From contig NZ_JAFCLP010000021.1 of NCBI RefSeq assembly GCF_018129405.1, forward strand, positions 1-64,000: DNA of 64,000 nucleotides, given 5' to 3'. The position numbers were made by a program, and so were the translations under genes. Below the pieces are notes generated by a model. It saw only the letters and a list, made by a program, of their open reading frames with translations, ran no database searches and was not told the origin of the DNA. Positions 29,222 to 37,983 of this stretch are shown piece after piece. This DNA is from Bradyrhizobium iriomotense (lineage in GTDB: Bacteria; Pseudomonadota; Alphaproteobacteria; Rhizobiales; Xanthobacteraceae). Numbering within the stretch: the first letter of the stretch is position 1; every line of letters starts with the position of its first letter.

Positions 29222-31246
29222 TCAAGCCGCCTCGGGCAGCCACACCGTGAATGTACTCCCGGAACCGACGCGGCTCTCCGCCGTGATTTGCCCGCCCTGG
29301 CGCTTGATCAGCGTCTGGCTGATGGAGAGGCCCAGCCCGGTGCCTTGCCGCCGTTTCGTCGTGTAGAAGGGATCGAAGATCTTTTCGATCACCTCAGTGC
29401 TCATGCCGATGCCGGTGTCGGCGACCTCGATGGCGACGCCTTGATGACCGTCACGCTCGGCATCGAAGGCGCGGAGCGTCACGGTTCCGCCATCCGGCAT
29501 GGCGTGGATCGCGTTGACGATCAGATTGACTAGCACCTGCTGCAGTTCGTTGCGGTTCATCAGCACCAGCCGGCTGGCGCGGTCGTCCCTGATGACCGCG
29601 ATATCGGTCTTGTTCAGCAGATGCTGCACCAGCGGCAGGCAGTCCGAAATGATGCTTGCCGGCGCATGGCGCTCGACATAGCCGGCATATTCCTCCGGCC
29701 TTGCAAACTGCAACAGCTTGGTCACGATCTGGCTGATGCGGTGAATCTGCTCGTCGAGCAGGCGGAACTCGACCTTCGCCTTGTCGGCATCGGTCCCGAA
29801 CACGCTGCGGATGACGTCGAGATTGCCCTGCATCACCGCGATCGGATTGTTGATCTCGTGTGCGACGCCCGCGGTGATCTCGCCGATCGCAGCCAGCTTC
29901 TCCGACATGATGAGCTGCTTGGTGGTTGTCTCGAGCTTGAGATTGGCGTGCTCGAGGTCCCGCGTCCGCTCCCGCACGCGGACATTCAGCTCCTCGTTCC
30001 ATTCCCGGAGCTGCCGGTCGCGTTCCTGGATCTGGTCGAGCAGGCTGTCGAGATGAACCGCGACGCGGCCGATCTCGTCACCCGAGACAGGCATCTTGGT
30101 GCGGGCGGAGAGGTTCCCCCGCTCCACCTCGCCAATCGTCGCGGTGACGCGCTCCAGCGGCATGAAGATCGAGCTCGCCCAGCGCAGAAAGATCGGCACC
30201 GTCGCGGCCGTGATTGCGATGAACGCCGCGATGACGATCAGCAGTGTCTGGTATTTGGCTTCGCTGAAAGGCTTCTCCAGAAAGCCGACATAGAGCATGC
30301 CGACGCGCTTGCCATAACTGTCGACCAGCGGCTCGTAGGCGGAGATGTACCAGTCATTGACCACAAAGGCGCTGTCGAGCCAGGTGCGTCCCTCGCCCAG
30401 CACGGCCGAGCGTACCGCCGCCGAGACGCGCGTGCCGAGCGCGCGCCGTCCCTCGAACAGACGGACGTTGGTCGAGATCCGCACGTCCTCCAGGAACAGC
30501 GTCGCGGTGCCCTGGCTGCCCTCCGGCAGGCTCGCCGCGCGATAGACGAGGTCGTTGATCGTGTCGATGAATTCGAGATTCTGGTTGAGCAGCGTGCCGC
30601 CGACCAGCGCCGCGGCGCCGCCGTCAGGCAGCATCGCGCGGCTCGCCGCATGCACGACCATGCCGCGCGTCTCCGTGCTGCGGTCGGTCGGCACCGCGTT
30701 CGGCGTCGGCACGAGGTCGAGGCGCGCGCGCTCAGCCAGGGTCGGCGAGATCGCGGCGAGCTCGTCATTGCCGAAAATATCGACGCCCGTCGCCGGAACC
30801 TGACCCGACAGCGCCGACATGATGATCGGCCAGTCGTTTCTCGGTTGATGCTGCAACGGCGGCGATGAGGCCAGGATGTCGCCGCGGCCGTTGGTCAGAT
30901 ACAGGAAGTCGAGACCGATTTCCTTGCGGGTCTCGTCGAGCAGATCGGGCAGGGAGCCGCGCGCATCCGGCGCCAGCACCTCCTGGAAGCGGGCCGACAG
31001 GCTGAGCGCCCGGAGCTGGACGCCGGTCTTTTCGAGGATACGGGCGAGATATTGGTGGGCGATGGTGAGATCGCCGTTCACCTTGGAGATCAAGGTCGCG
31101 TCGAATTTTGCATTCCAGCGATAGATCGCAACGCCGAGCAAGAGCGGCAGGATGACCAGCATCGGCAGCAGCGCGATCGCGAGCAGCCGGAAGCGCACGG
31201 AGCGTCCCCGCACGGGCTCATCGCTGCGGCCGGCCGCATCAGACAT
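29222..31246 (-). CDS. Membrane sensor histidine kinase (Cache-HAMP-HisKA)
   Basis: A 674-aa kinase. TM1 is at about residues 20-42. A large periplasmic region of about 270 residues, with the layout of a double-Cache sensor, follows, and TM2 lies near 325-345. Next come HAMP, a coiled coil (RELVRERTRDLEHANLKLETT-like), HisKA with phospho-His in VAHEINNPIAVMQG, and HATPase with N box NLIVNAIHAMPDGG and VADTGIGM / GTGLGLSIS. Its ATG at 31246 overlaps the end of the regulator gene by 8 bp, so the two are coupled. This resembles kinases that pair with NtrC-family regulators for dicarboxylate or oxalate sensing. The ligand is not known. Confidence 0.9.
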   Translation of the reverse strand: MSDAAGRSDEPVRGRSVRFRLLAIALLPMLVILPLLLGVAIYRWNAKFDATLISKVNGDLTIAHQYLARILEKTGVQLRALSLSARFQEVLAPDARGSLPDLLDETRKEIGLDFLYLTNGRGDILASSPPLQHQPRNDWPIIMSALSGQVPATGVDIFGNDELAAISPTLAERARLDLVPTPNAVPTDRSTETRGMVVHAASRAMLPDGGAAALVGGTLLNQNLEFIDTINDLVYRAASLPEGSQGTATLFLEDVRISTNVRLFEGRRALGTRVSAAVRSAVLGEGRTWLDSAFVVNDWYISAYEPLVDSYGKRVGMLYVGFLEKPFSEAKYQTLLIVIAAFIAITAATVPIFLRWASSIFMPLERVTATIGEVERGNLSARTKMPVSGDEIGRVAVHLDSLLDQIQERDRQLREWNEELNVRVRERTRDLEHANLKLETTTKQLIMSEKLAAIGEITAGVAHEINNPIAVMQGNLDVIRSVFGTDADKAKVEFRLLDEQIHRISQIVTKLLQFARPEEYAGYVERHAPASIISDCLPLVQHLLNKTDIAVIRDDRASRLVLMNRNELQQVLVNLIVNAIHAMPDGGTVTLRAFDAERDGHQGVAIEVADTGIGMSTEVIEKIFDPFYTTKRRQGTGLGLSISQTLIKRQGGQITAESRVGSGSTFTVWLPEAA

Positions 31247-32792
31247 CCCACAACGCGCATTTGCGGTCGATGGTCTTGCGCGAGATACCGAGCCGCCGCG
31301 CCGCCTCCTCGCGATTGCCATTGACCTCTTTCAGCACGCCGAGAATGTGACGGCGCTCGAGCTCCGCGAGACTGTCGGCGGGCGCGGACTGGCCGTCGTT
31401 GCGGGGACCGGCGAAGTCGTCAGGGAAAGCGCCGAGGATCAGCGTGCGCTCGATCAAATTGCGCAGCTCGCGCACATTGCCCGGCCAGTCATAGCTTGCG
31501 AGCGCCGCGCGCACCGAAGCGTCGATCGGGACCGGCGGCATGCCGAGCTGGGTCGACAGCTTGCTCATGAAGATGGCGGCGAGCTCCTGCACGTCGTCGC
31601 CGCGATCCTTCAGGAGCGGCAGGTGGATCTGCATCACGTTGAGGCGGTAGAACAGATCGGCTCGAAAGCGGCCCTTCTCGACCTCTTTCTGAAGCTCGGC
31701 ATTGGTTGCGAAGATGAAGCGCAGGTCGACCGGAACCTCGCGCTCGGAGCCGACGGGACGGACGCGGCGATCCTCGAGCACGCGGAGCAGCTTGCTCTGC
31801 ATCGGCAGCGGCAGCTCGCCAATCTCGTCGAGGAACAGCGTGCCGCCATGCGCATACAGGAACAGGCCTTCGCGGCCGGAATCGGCGCCGGTAAAGGCGC
31901 CCTTGATGTGTCCGAACAGCTCGGCCTCGATCATCTCGGGCGGGATCGCCGCGCAATTCACGGGCACGAAGGGCTTGTCGGCGCGGTCGGAGAGCGAGTG
32001 GATCGAGCGCGCCGCCACTTCCTTGCCGGTGCCGGATTCGCCGGTAAGGAGAACCGAGGTCGGCAGGCGCGCGACGCGTGCGATGGTCTCACGCACGCGC
32101 AGCGTCGGCGCCGACTGTCCGATCAGGTTGTCGCGCAGGAAGGTGCGGTCGGACGAGGCGCGCAAAGCGTAGCGCAGGACGTAGTTCTCGCGCTGGAGGC
32201 GGACACGGTCGAGGCATCGCGCCACCGCGTTGAGGATCTGGTTGGAGCGGAACGGCTTGAGCACGAAATCGGCCGCGCCAGCGCGCAGGGCCTGGATCGC
32301 GGTGTCGAGGTCGGCATAGGCGGTGATCAGGATCGCGTCGGCGAAAAAGCCGACAGCGCGCTGCTCTGCGAGCCAATCGACGCCGTTCTTGCCCGGCATG
32401 ATGTTGTCGAGAATGACGACGTCGTAGCGGTTGGAATCGAGCTTGCGCGAGGCCTGATCCGTGTCGGCCGCCTCGTCCACCAGCTTGCAGCGCGGCGCGA
32501 GCGTGCGCGCCAGGAAATTGCGCATGCCCGGCTCGTCGTCGACGATCAGGATGGAGGCCTGAGCCAATGCGCTGAACTCGGGACCTGTGGCCGTCTTGCC
32601 GAGCTTGACGGCAGGCTCGCGGGCCGCCGCGGAACCTGCGGCTGCGCTTGCCTTCGATGTTGAGAAAGTCATGCCCGACGTCTTAGGTTTGAGATCATCC
32701 ACCGCAACAACCGGGGCCTTTTCGCACTGCAGCGAAGCTCCGGCCGTTTCCCCCGTGGGCGCAGCATAGTCAAGCGGTGCGGCGGTGAACAT
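31239..32792 (-). CDS. NtrC-family sigma-54-dependent response regulator
   Basis: A 517-aa activator. A receiver (about 79-195) has phospho-Asp129 in VVILDNIMPG and Lys179. The AAA+ domain has Walker A GESGTGKE (251-258), the sigma-54 contact loop GAFTGA (298-303) and Walker B TLFLDEIGE (318-326). A Fis-type HTH occupies about 480-510 (REEAARRLGISRKTIDRK). ATG 32792 sits 8 bp after the tusA stop with an AAAGGCG site, but gives an unusual 78-residue Ala-rich extension; ATG 32672 is an alternative. It is encoded after mobB-moeA-tusA and before its kinase. The predicted target is the oxlT sigma-54 promoter. Confidence 0.92.
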   Translation of the reverse strand: MFTAAPLDYAAPTGETAGASLQCEKAPVVAVDDLKPKTSGMTFSTSKASAAAGSAAAREPAVKLGKTATGPEFSALAQASILIVDDEPGMRNFLARTLAPRCKLVDEAADTDQASRKLDSNRYDVVILDNIMPGKNGVDWLAEQRAVGFFADAILITAYADLDTAIQALRAGAADFVLKPFRSNQILNAVARCLDRVRLQRENYVLRYALRASSDRTFLRDNLIGQSAPTLRVRETIARVARLPTSVLLTGESGTGKEVAARSIHSLSDRADKPFVPVNCAAIPPEMIEAELFGHIKGAFTGADSGREGLFLYAHGGTLFLDEIGELPLPMQSKLLRVLEDRRVRPVGSEREVPVDLRFIFATNAELQKEVEKGRFRADLFYRLNVMQIHLPLLKDRGDDVQELAAIFMSKLSTQLGMPPVPIDASVRAALASYDWPGNVRELRNLIERTLILGAFPDDFAGPRNDGQSAPADSLAELERRHILGVLKEVNGNREEAARRLGISRKTIDRKCALWDV

Positions 32793-32800
32793 TCGCCTTT

Positions 32801-33034
32801 CTACGGGCCGTCGCTCTTTTCGACCAGGAACACGATGCGGGCCTCGTTGCGCTCGGTAATCTCGACCTTGTCGCCGGTCTCGCGGATCAGGTTGGGGATG
32901 TCGATCACCGAGAGGGGATCGGTGCAGTGGACCTCGAGCTGGTCCCCTGCCTTGAGCGGCTTGAGCGCCTTGCGGGTCTTGAGGGCCGGTAGCGGGCATT
33001 TCAGCCCGGTGAGATCGAGTGTCGTCCTGGTCAT
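32801..33034 (-). CDS. tusA: TusA-family sulfurtransferase
   Basis: A 77-aa sulfur carrier with the active-site CPxP motif in LTGLKCPLPALKTRKAL (Cys at about residue 13). TusA-type proteins relay persulfide sulfur, and in some bacteria supply molybdenum cofactor synthesis. Here it lies 46 bp after moeA and 8 bp before the NtrC-family regulator in one minus-strand operon. A role in sulfuration for the Mo/W cofactor or FdhD is a reasonable inference from context. Confidence 0.88.
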   Translation of the reverse strand: MTRTTLDLTGLKCPLPALKTRKALKPLKAGDQLEVHCTDPLSVIDIPNLIRETGDKVEITERNEARIVFLVEKSDGP

Positions 33035-33080
33035 CGCGGCAACATGGCGGGGCGGGCCGGCGGCGTCAACGCGCGGGGCA

Positions 33081-34337
33081 TCAGATCAGGTCGGCGTAGG
33101 ACAGGAAGCCGACGCTCTGCCCAGGCTCGACGCCCGTGACGGCTTCACCGAGCTCGACCAGGCCGTCGGTCTCGACCAGCGACGACAAGAGCCCCGCACC
33201 CTCGCGCGGAAACTTGGTTACCTCGAGCGCACCGTCCTGCCCCTTGCGCAGGGAAACGCGGACATATTCGCGGCGGCCGATCTTCTTCTTGTAGGTGAAC
33301 GCCGCACGCACCGGGATCGGCAACAGCGGCTCCGGCAGCCCACCCGCCAGCGCCAGCACCGTCGGCCGCACCACATGGACGAAGGTGACAAAGCTCGCGA
33401 CGGGATTGCCGGGCAATCCGATCAGCGGCGTGCCGCCGATGATGCCCATCGCCACGGGACGGCCCGGCTTGATCGCCATCCGCCACAGCACGAGCGAGCC
33501 GACGCTCTCGACCGCCGCCTTGACGTGGTCCTCCTCGCCGGTCGAGACGCCGCCGGTGGTGAGGATCAGATCATGCGCGCCTGCCACCTGCTTCAGGCCA
33601 CTCGCAAGCGACGTTCGCTCGTCGCGCAAAATGCCGAGATCGCTGACCTCGCAGCCGAGCCGGCGCAGCATCGCCATCAGCATGAAACGGTTGGAATCGA
33701 ACAGCTGCGAGGCCGCGCGCGGCTCGCCGGGCGAGGCCAGCTCGTCGCCGGTCGAGAACACCGCGACGCGGATGCGCCTGACCACGTCGAGCCTGACAAG
33801 GCCGAACGCCGCGGCAAGCGCGACATGCTGCGGCCGCAAGCGCTGGCCGGCGCGTAGCGCAACCTGTCCCTTGGGAATGTCCTCGCCGGCGGGGCGGACA
33901 TTGGCGCCCGGCTTCAGCCCCGGCGGCAGCACGATCCGGCCGGAATCGTCGATGCGGACATCCTCCTGCATGAAGACGGTTTCGGCCTCCGGCGGCATCG
34001 GCGCACCCGTGAAGATGCGCGCGGTGTGGCCGGGCTTGATCGGTGTTTGCGCAAGACAGCCGGCCTGGATGCGGCCGTCGATCGGGAACGCCTGCTCCAC
34101 AGCTTGCGGAAGATCCACGTTGCGCACGGCGTAGCCGTCGACCGCAGAGTTGGTGAACGGCGGCAGCGGCAGGGGCGCCGCGAGATCATGCGCCAGCACG
34201 CGTCCGTCGGCATCGACGAGCGCCACGGTTTCCAGATCGGTGATCGCGTTGACGCGCGTGGTGATCAGGCCAACGGCCTCGTCGACCGACATCATCGGTC
34301 CGCCGAAGGCAAAGCAATCGTCCGACAGTTGCGCCAT
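33081..34337 (-). CDS. moeA: Molybdopterin molybdenumtransferase MoeA
   Basis: A 418-aa canonical MoeA that inserts molybdate (or tungstate) into adenylated molybdopterin. Motifs are intact: PPFTNSAVDGYAVR near residue 60, EPRAASQLFDSN, LILTTGGVSTGEEDHVK, the nucleotide-site LIGLPGNPVASFVTFVHVV, and a C-terminal beta domain. It lies 9 bp after mobB and upstream of tusA. It is the most conventional of three MoeA-type proteins encoded in this 8-kb stretch, so it is likely the housekeeping copy. Confidence 0.93.
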   Translation of the reverse strand: MAQLSDDCFAFGGPMMSVDEAVGLITTRVNAITDLETVALVDADGRVLAHDLAAPLPLPPFTNSAVDGYAVRNVDLPQAVEQAFPIDGRIQAGCLAQTPIKPGHTARIFTGAPMPPEAETVFMQEDVRIDDSGRIVLPPGLKPGANVRPAGEDIPKGQVALRAGQRLRPQHVALAAAFGLVRLDVVRRIRVAVFSTGDELASPGEPRAASQLFDSNRFMLMAMLRRLGCEVSDLGILRDERTSLASGLKQVAGAHDLILTTGGVSTGEEDHVKAAVESVGSLVLWRMAIKPGRPVAMGIIGGTPLIGLPGNPVASFVTFVHVVRPTVLALAGGLPEPLLPIPVRAAFTYKKKIGRREYVRVSLRKGQDGALEVTKFPREGAGLLSSLVETDGLVELGEAVTGVEPGQSVGFLSYADLI

Positions 34338-34346
34338 GGTGCCTCG

Positions 34347-34874
34347 TCAGCGTGTCGCGGCGCTTCTTGCCACCGCTTCCTCGACCGGCATCGCCGCACG
34401 CAGCAGCAGCGCGGCCACAGCGGGGATATCATCGAGATGGACGGTCGGCAGCCGGGTTTCAATGGCGGTGTCGGTCGCGATCCCGGCAATTCCGGGGTCG
34501 TCCGGAAACAGCAGCGGCTTGCCGTTGGCGGCGCGATGCACCTCGATCTTACGATGCGGCTCGCGCTTGAAGCCTTCGACCACGACGAGATCGACAGTAG
34601 AGAGCTTGCTCAATAATTCCGGCAGCCGCGGCTCCGCCGCGCCGCGCAATTCATGCATCAAGGCCCAGCGATTCGACGAGGCCACCAGCACCTCGGCCGC
34701 CCCGGCCTCGCGATGCCGCCAGGAATCCTTGCCGGGCACGTCGACGTCGAACTGGTGATGCGCATGCTTGATGACGGAGACGCGCAGGCCTTGCGCGTTG
34801 AAATGCGGGATCAGCCGCGTCAACAGCGTGGTCTTTCCCGCACCGCTCCAGCCTGCAAGGCCGATGACTTTCAT
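34347..34874 (-). CDS. mobB: Molybdopterin-guanine dinucleotide biosynthesis adapter MobB
   Basis: A 175-aa P-loop GTPase that helps MobA form the MGD cofactor. The Walker A is at the N-terminus (GLAGWSGAGKTTLLTRLI), followed by the family segments VSVIKHAHHQFDVDVPGKDSWRHREAGA and VDLVVVEGFKREPHRKIEVHR. It is first gene of the mobB-moeA-tusA-regulator-kinase operon and divergent from fdhD, with 107 bp between starts. Confidence 0.93.
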   Translation of the reverse strand: MKVIGLAGWSGAGKTTLLTRLIPHFNAQGLRVSVIKHAHHQFDVDVPGKDSWRHREAGAAEVLVASSNRWALMHELRGAAEPRLPELLSKLSTVDLVVVEGFKREPHRKIEVHRAANGKPLLFPDDPGIAGIATDTAIETRLPTVHLDDIPAVAALLLRAAMPVEEAVARSAATR

Positions 34875-34981
34875 CGTAACTCGATCTCCGCCAGCCGCAC
34901 GACGCAGCCGGAACCGCCTTCTCCATCGTCTTGAGCATGCTTATATCGGCTTGACCCGAATGTCATGCTAACCTCGCGGCC

Positions 34982-35872
34982 ATGATGAAGATCGACAAAG
35001 CCCCGGTGCCCCTGATCGTCCCCAACCCGGACGACCCGCGCCTGACCCAGAGCGTGGCCGGCACCGACCAGACCGGCGCCAGGGTCGAGATCAAGGTCCC
35101 GATGGAGCGGCCGCTGACGCTCTACCTGAATTCCCAGGAGATCGTCACCATGATGACGATCGGCGACTACCCCGAATATCTGGCGCTCGGCTACCTGCTG
35201 AACCAGAACATGCTGAAATATAACGACGCGGTCACCGAGGTCGAATACGACGACGACCTCCAGGTGGTCGTGGTGCGCACCGAGCACCACACCAATTTCG
35301 AAGCCAAGCTGAAGAAGCGCACCCAGACCTCGGGCTGCGCGCAGGGTACCGCCTTCGGCGACCTCCTGGAGGCGGTTGAAAGCGTCGCACTGCCGAAGGC
35401 CGAGCTGCGCACCTCCTGGCTCTACCAGATGACGCAGACCATCAACACCATGCCCTCGCTGTACCTCGAGGCCGGCGCGATCCATGGCTGCGTGCTGTGC
35501 AAGGAAGGCACGCCGCTCTGCTACACCGAGGATGTCGGCCGGCACAATGCCGTCGACAAGATCGCCGGCTGGATGTATCGCCACGGCGTCGATCCCTCCG
35601 ACAAGATCCTCTACACCACGGGACGCCTCACCTCGGAGATGGTGATCAAGACCGTGCGGATGGGCATTCCGATCCTGGTGTCGCGCTCCGGCTTCACCGC
35701 CTGGGGCGTCGATCTCGCCAGGCAGGTCGGGCTGACGCTGGTCGGACGCACGCGCGGCAAGCGCTTCATCGTGCTCGCGGGCGAGGAGCGCATCGTCTAC
35801 GACCAGAACCTCGCTTACGTCGAGGAAGAATCGGCCAAGCACAAGCGCAAGGGTGAAGGTGGTGACGACTGA
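34982..35872 (+). CDS. fdhD: Formate dehydrogenase accessory sulfurtransferase FdhD
   Basis: A 296-aa protein that transfers sulfur to the MGD cofactor before its insertion into formate dehydrogenase. It shows the FdhD blocks [26 protein letters not shown], the loop [15 protein letters not shown], and [27 protein letters not shown], with Cys residues in the mobile loop, and [31 protein letters not shown]. It overlaps mobA by about 20 bp, so FdhD and MobA are co-translated. The formate dehydrogenase it serves is presumably FdhA at 22112. Confidence 0.95.
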   Translation: MMKIDKAPVPLIVPNPDDPRLTQSVAGTDQTGARVEIKVPMERPLTLYLNSQEIVTMMTIGDYPEYLALGYLLNQNMLKYNDAVTEVEYDDDLQVVVVRTEHHTNFEAKLKKRTQTSGCAQGTAFGDLLEAVESVALPKAELRTSWLYQMTQTINTMPSLYLEAGAIHGCVLCKEGTPLCYTEDVGRHNAVDKIAGWMYRHGVDPSDKILYTTGRLTSEMVIKTVRMGIPILVSRSGFTAWGVDLARQVGLTLVGRTRGKRFIVLAGEERIVYDQNLAYVEEESAKHKRKGEGGDD

Positions 35873-36491
35873 AATTCCTGCCGTGCTGTTGGCCGGCGGG
35901 CTTGCCCGCCGCATGGGCGGTGGTGACAAGCCGATGCGCACCATCGGCGGGCGCACCATCCTGGAGCGCGTGATCACGCGCCTCAAGCCGCAATGCACCG
36001 AGCTACTGCTCAATGCCAATGGCGATCCCGCGCGCTTCGCCGCGTTCGGCCTGCCCGTGATCGCCGATGGCGTCGCGGATTTTCCAGGCCCGCTGGCCGG
36101 CATCCTCGCTGCGCTCGACTGGGTCGCCGCCAACCGCCCGAACGTGCCGCTGGTGCTCAGCGCCGCCGCCGACTGCCCGTTCCTGCCGCGTGATCTCGTG
36201 GCGCGGCTGCATCGCGCGCTCACCGATGAGAACGCCCAGCTCGCCGTCGCCGCCTCCGACGGCCAATCGCATCCCGTGATCGGCCTGTGGAGCGTCGCGC
36301 TGCGCGACGAGCTCCGCCACGCGCTGGTCGTGGAGGACATCAGGAAAATCGACCGCTGGACCGCCCGGTATAAGCTCGCCACCGTGACCTGGCCGACCAC
36401 GCCGCTCGATCCCTTCTTCAATGCCAATACCATGGACGACATCGCGGAGGCCGACCGGCTGGCGGCGCTGGATGAGGCCGGCGGGCGGTAG
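35853..36491 (+). CDS. mobA: Molybdenum cofactor guanylyltransferase MobA
   Basis: A 212-aa nucleotidyltransferase that adds GMP to molybdopterin to make MGD. The N-terminal GTP-binding motif is [17 protein letters not shown], followed by the [15 protein letters not shown] segment and the metal site [17 protein letters not shown]. The start is uncertain among GTG codons at 35853, 35859 and 35862, all overlapping the end of fdhD. The overlap implies translational coupling. Confidence 0.93.
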   Translation: MKVVTTEIPAVLLAGGLARRMGGGDKPMRTIGGRTILERVITRLKPQCTELLLNANGDPARFAAFGLPVIADGVADFPGPLAGILAALDWVAANRPNVPLVLSAAADCPFLPRDLVARLHRALTDENAQLAVAASDGQSHPVIGLWSVALRDELRHALVVEDIRKIDRWTARYKLATVTWPTTPLDPFFNANTMDDIAEADRLAALDEAGGR

Positions 36492-36563
36492 ACCCTCCCA
36501 TGAACCGGCTGGAGCCGGGGTGCGACTAACGGTCATCGCGGGCAATCTCACAACCGATTCACC

Positions 36564-36809
36564 ATGATCGACCTCCTCATCAGCATCCTGGTCGAGATCA
36601 TCTGGGGCTTTATCCTCCTCGTGTTCCGGTTGATCGCCGAGCTTCTGGATTTCGTGCTCTTCCCAAACAACGCCAAGCGCCTGGCCGCCCAAGTGACCGG
36701 CAGCGACAAGTTCGTCGACGTGCCTGCCGATCCCAAGGTGTTGCCGCCCGCCGCCGAACGGGCGCTCGCGGAAGCCGAGCAGCGCCGGGCGCTGACGGAC
36801 GCCTCCTGA
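36564..36809 (+). CDS. Small membrane-anchored hypothetical protein
   Basis: An 81-aa protein. Residues 1-35 are strongly hydrophobic (LLISILVEIIWGFILLVFRLIAELLDFVLF), giving one long or two short membrane helices. The soluble tail is charged. No family was recognised. It follows mobA by 72 bp in the same direction and is convergent with the flavin monooxygenase gene, whose stop is 3 bp away. Confidence 0.6.
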   Translation: MIDLLISILVEIIWGFILLVFRLIAELLDFVLFPNNAKRLAAQVTGSDKFVDVPADPKVLPPAAERALAEAEQRRALTDAS

Positions 36810-36812
36810 CCG

Positions 36813-37943
36813 CTACGCCGCTAGCGGCACATTCCACGCGTCATAGCCATAGACCCAGTCCGCATTGGTCCGGCCGCGCAGCCAAGTGTTGGCGCGCGAG
36901 GTTTCCTGCACTCGTGTCGTCCGCCCTTTCCGCGTCGCCTCGAAGCGGCGGAACGCATCGGCGAGGCCGTCACGATCGACACCGTCCAGGCAGCGTGACA
37001 GCACGGCGGCATCCTCGATCGCCATGGCCGCGCCCTGCGCCATGTAGGGCGTCATGGGATGGCAGGCATCACCGAGCAGCGTCACCTTGCCGTCGGCCCA
37101 GCGATCGAGCGCCTCGCGATCCATGATCGCCCATTTGTGCACGTCGGGGCACGCCGCAAGCACCTGACCGACCTGCGGATGGAAGCCTTCGAAGGAGGCA
37201 CGCAGATCGCGCACATCGCCCTTCTCCGACCATGACTCGATGCGGAAATCCGGCTCGGGCTGGCTGGTGACGAGATAGACCTCACTGCGATCCGGCTTGA
37301 CGTAATAGATCACGATGTGGCGGTCCTCGCCCCACCACTTCGTGCAGTCGTCGATCTTCTCCCCGCCGAGCAGTGCGGCCGGATATGTGGTGCGGTAGGC
37401 GATGCGGCCGGTGAACCTGGCCGGCGCGGTATCGAACAGGATGTCGCGTACCGTCGAATGCACGCCGTCCGCGCCGACCACGGCATCGGCAACGGCGCTG
37501 GTGCCGTCGGCAAAGGTCAGCCGGACGCCATCGCCGGTGTCATCCAGGCCGACCAGTTTGTGGCTGAGCTTTACCAATTCATGCGGCACTACGCTCGCAA
37601 GCGATGCATGGAGATCGCCGCGGTGGGCGAGCAGATAGGGCGCGCCGAACTTCTCCTCCGCGCTCTCGCCGAAAATCATGTCGAACTTGATGTCGCCGCT
37701 CCTCCAGTCGCGATTGTTCCAGGACCGCGGATAAAAGGAGTGCTCGCGCATCCGCGCCTCCAACCCGAGCGCGCGCAGCACTTTCATCGCGTTACAGCCG
37801 ATCTGGATGCCGGCGCCGATGCGGGCGAACTGGGAGGCCTGCTCGTAGACCATGACGTCGATGCCGACGCGGCGAAGCGCTGCGGCGGTCGCAAGCCCGC
37901 CCATGCCGGCACCAACGATCGCAACCGAAAGCGGCCTTGCCAT
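36813..37943 (-). CDS. FAD-dependent monooxygenase, NicC-like
   Basis: A 376-aa group A flavoprotein hydroxylase. It has the N-terminal VAIVGAGMGGLATAAALRR FAD motif, the DG motif VVGADGVHSTVRD, and GD motif VTLLGDACHPMTPYMAQGAAMAIEDA. The segments KWWGEDRHIVIYYV and the C-terminal NADWVYGYDAW are strikingly like Pseudomonas 6-hydroxynicotinate 3-monooxygenase (NicC), and length is close to NicC (382 aa). Salicylate hydroxylase-type activity is the alternative. ATG 37943 follows a GGTGGGG site. It is 40 bp after the moeA/PBP fusion, so it is the last gene of the tupA operon. No nicotinate pathway genes other than pncB are present. Confidence 0.82.
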   Translation of the reverse strand: MARPLSVAIVGAGMGGLATAAALRRVGIDVMVYEQASQFARIGAGIQIGCNAMKVLRALGLEARMREHSFYPRSWNNRDWRSGDIKFDMIFGESAEEKFGAPYLLAHRGDLHASLASVVPHELVKLSHKLVGLDDTGDGVRLTFADGTSAVADAVVGADGVHSTVRDILFDTAPARFTGRIAYRTTYPAALLGGEKIDDCTKWWGEDRHIVIYYVKPDRSEVYLVTSQPEPDFRIESWSEKGDVRDLRASFEGFHPQVGQVLAACPDVHKWAIMDREALDRWADGKVTLLGDACHPMTPYMAQGAAMAIEDAAVLSRCLDGVDRDGLADAFRRFEATRKGRTTRVQETSRANTWLRGRTNADWVYGYDAWNVPLAA

Positions 37944-37983
37944 CGCATCCCCACCCTGTCGCGCGGCTTGCATGCCGCGTCGT

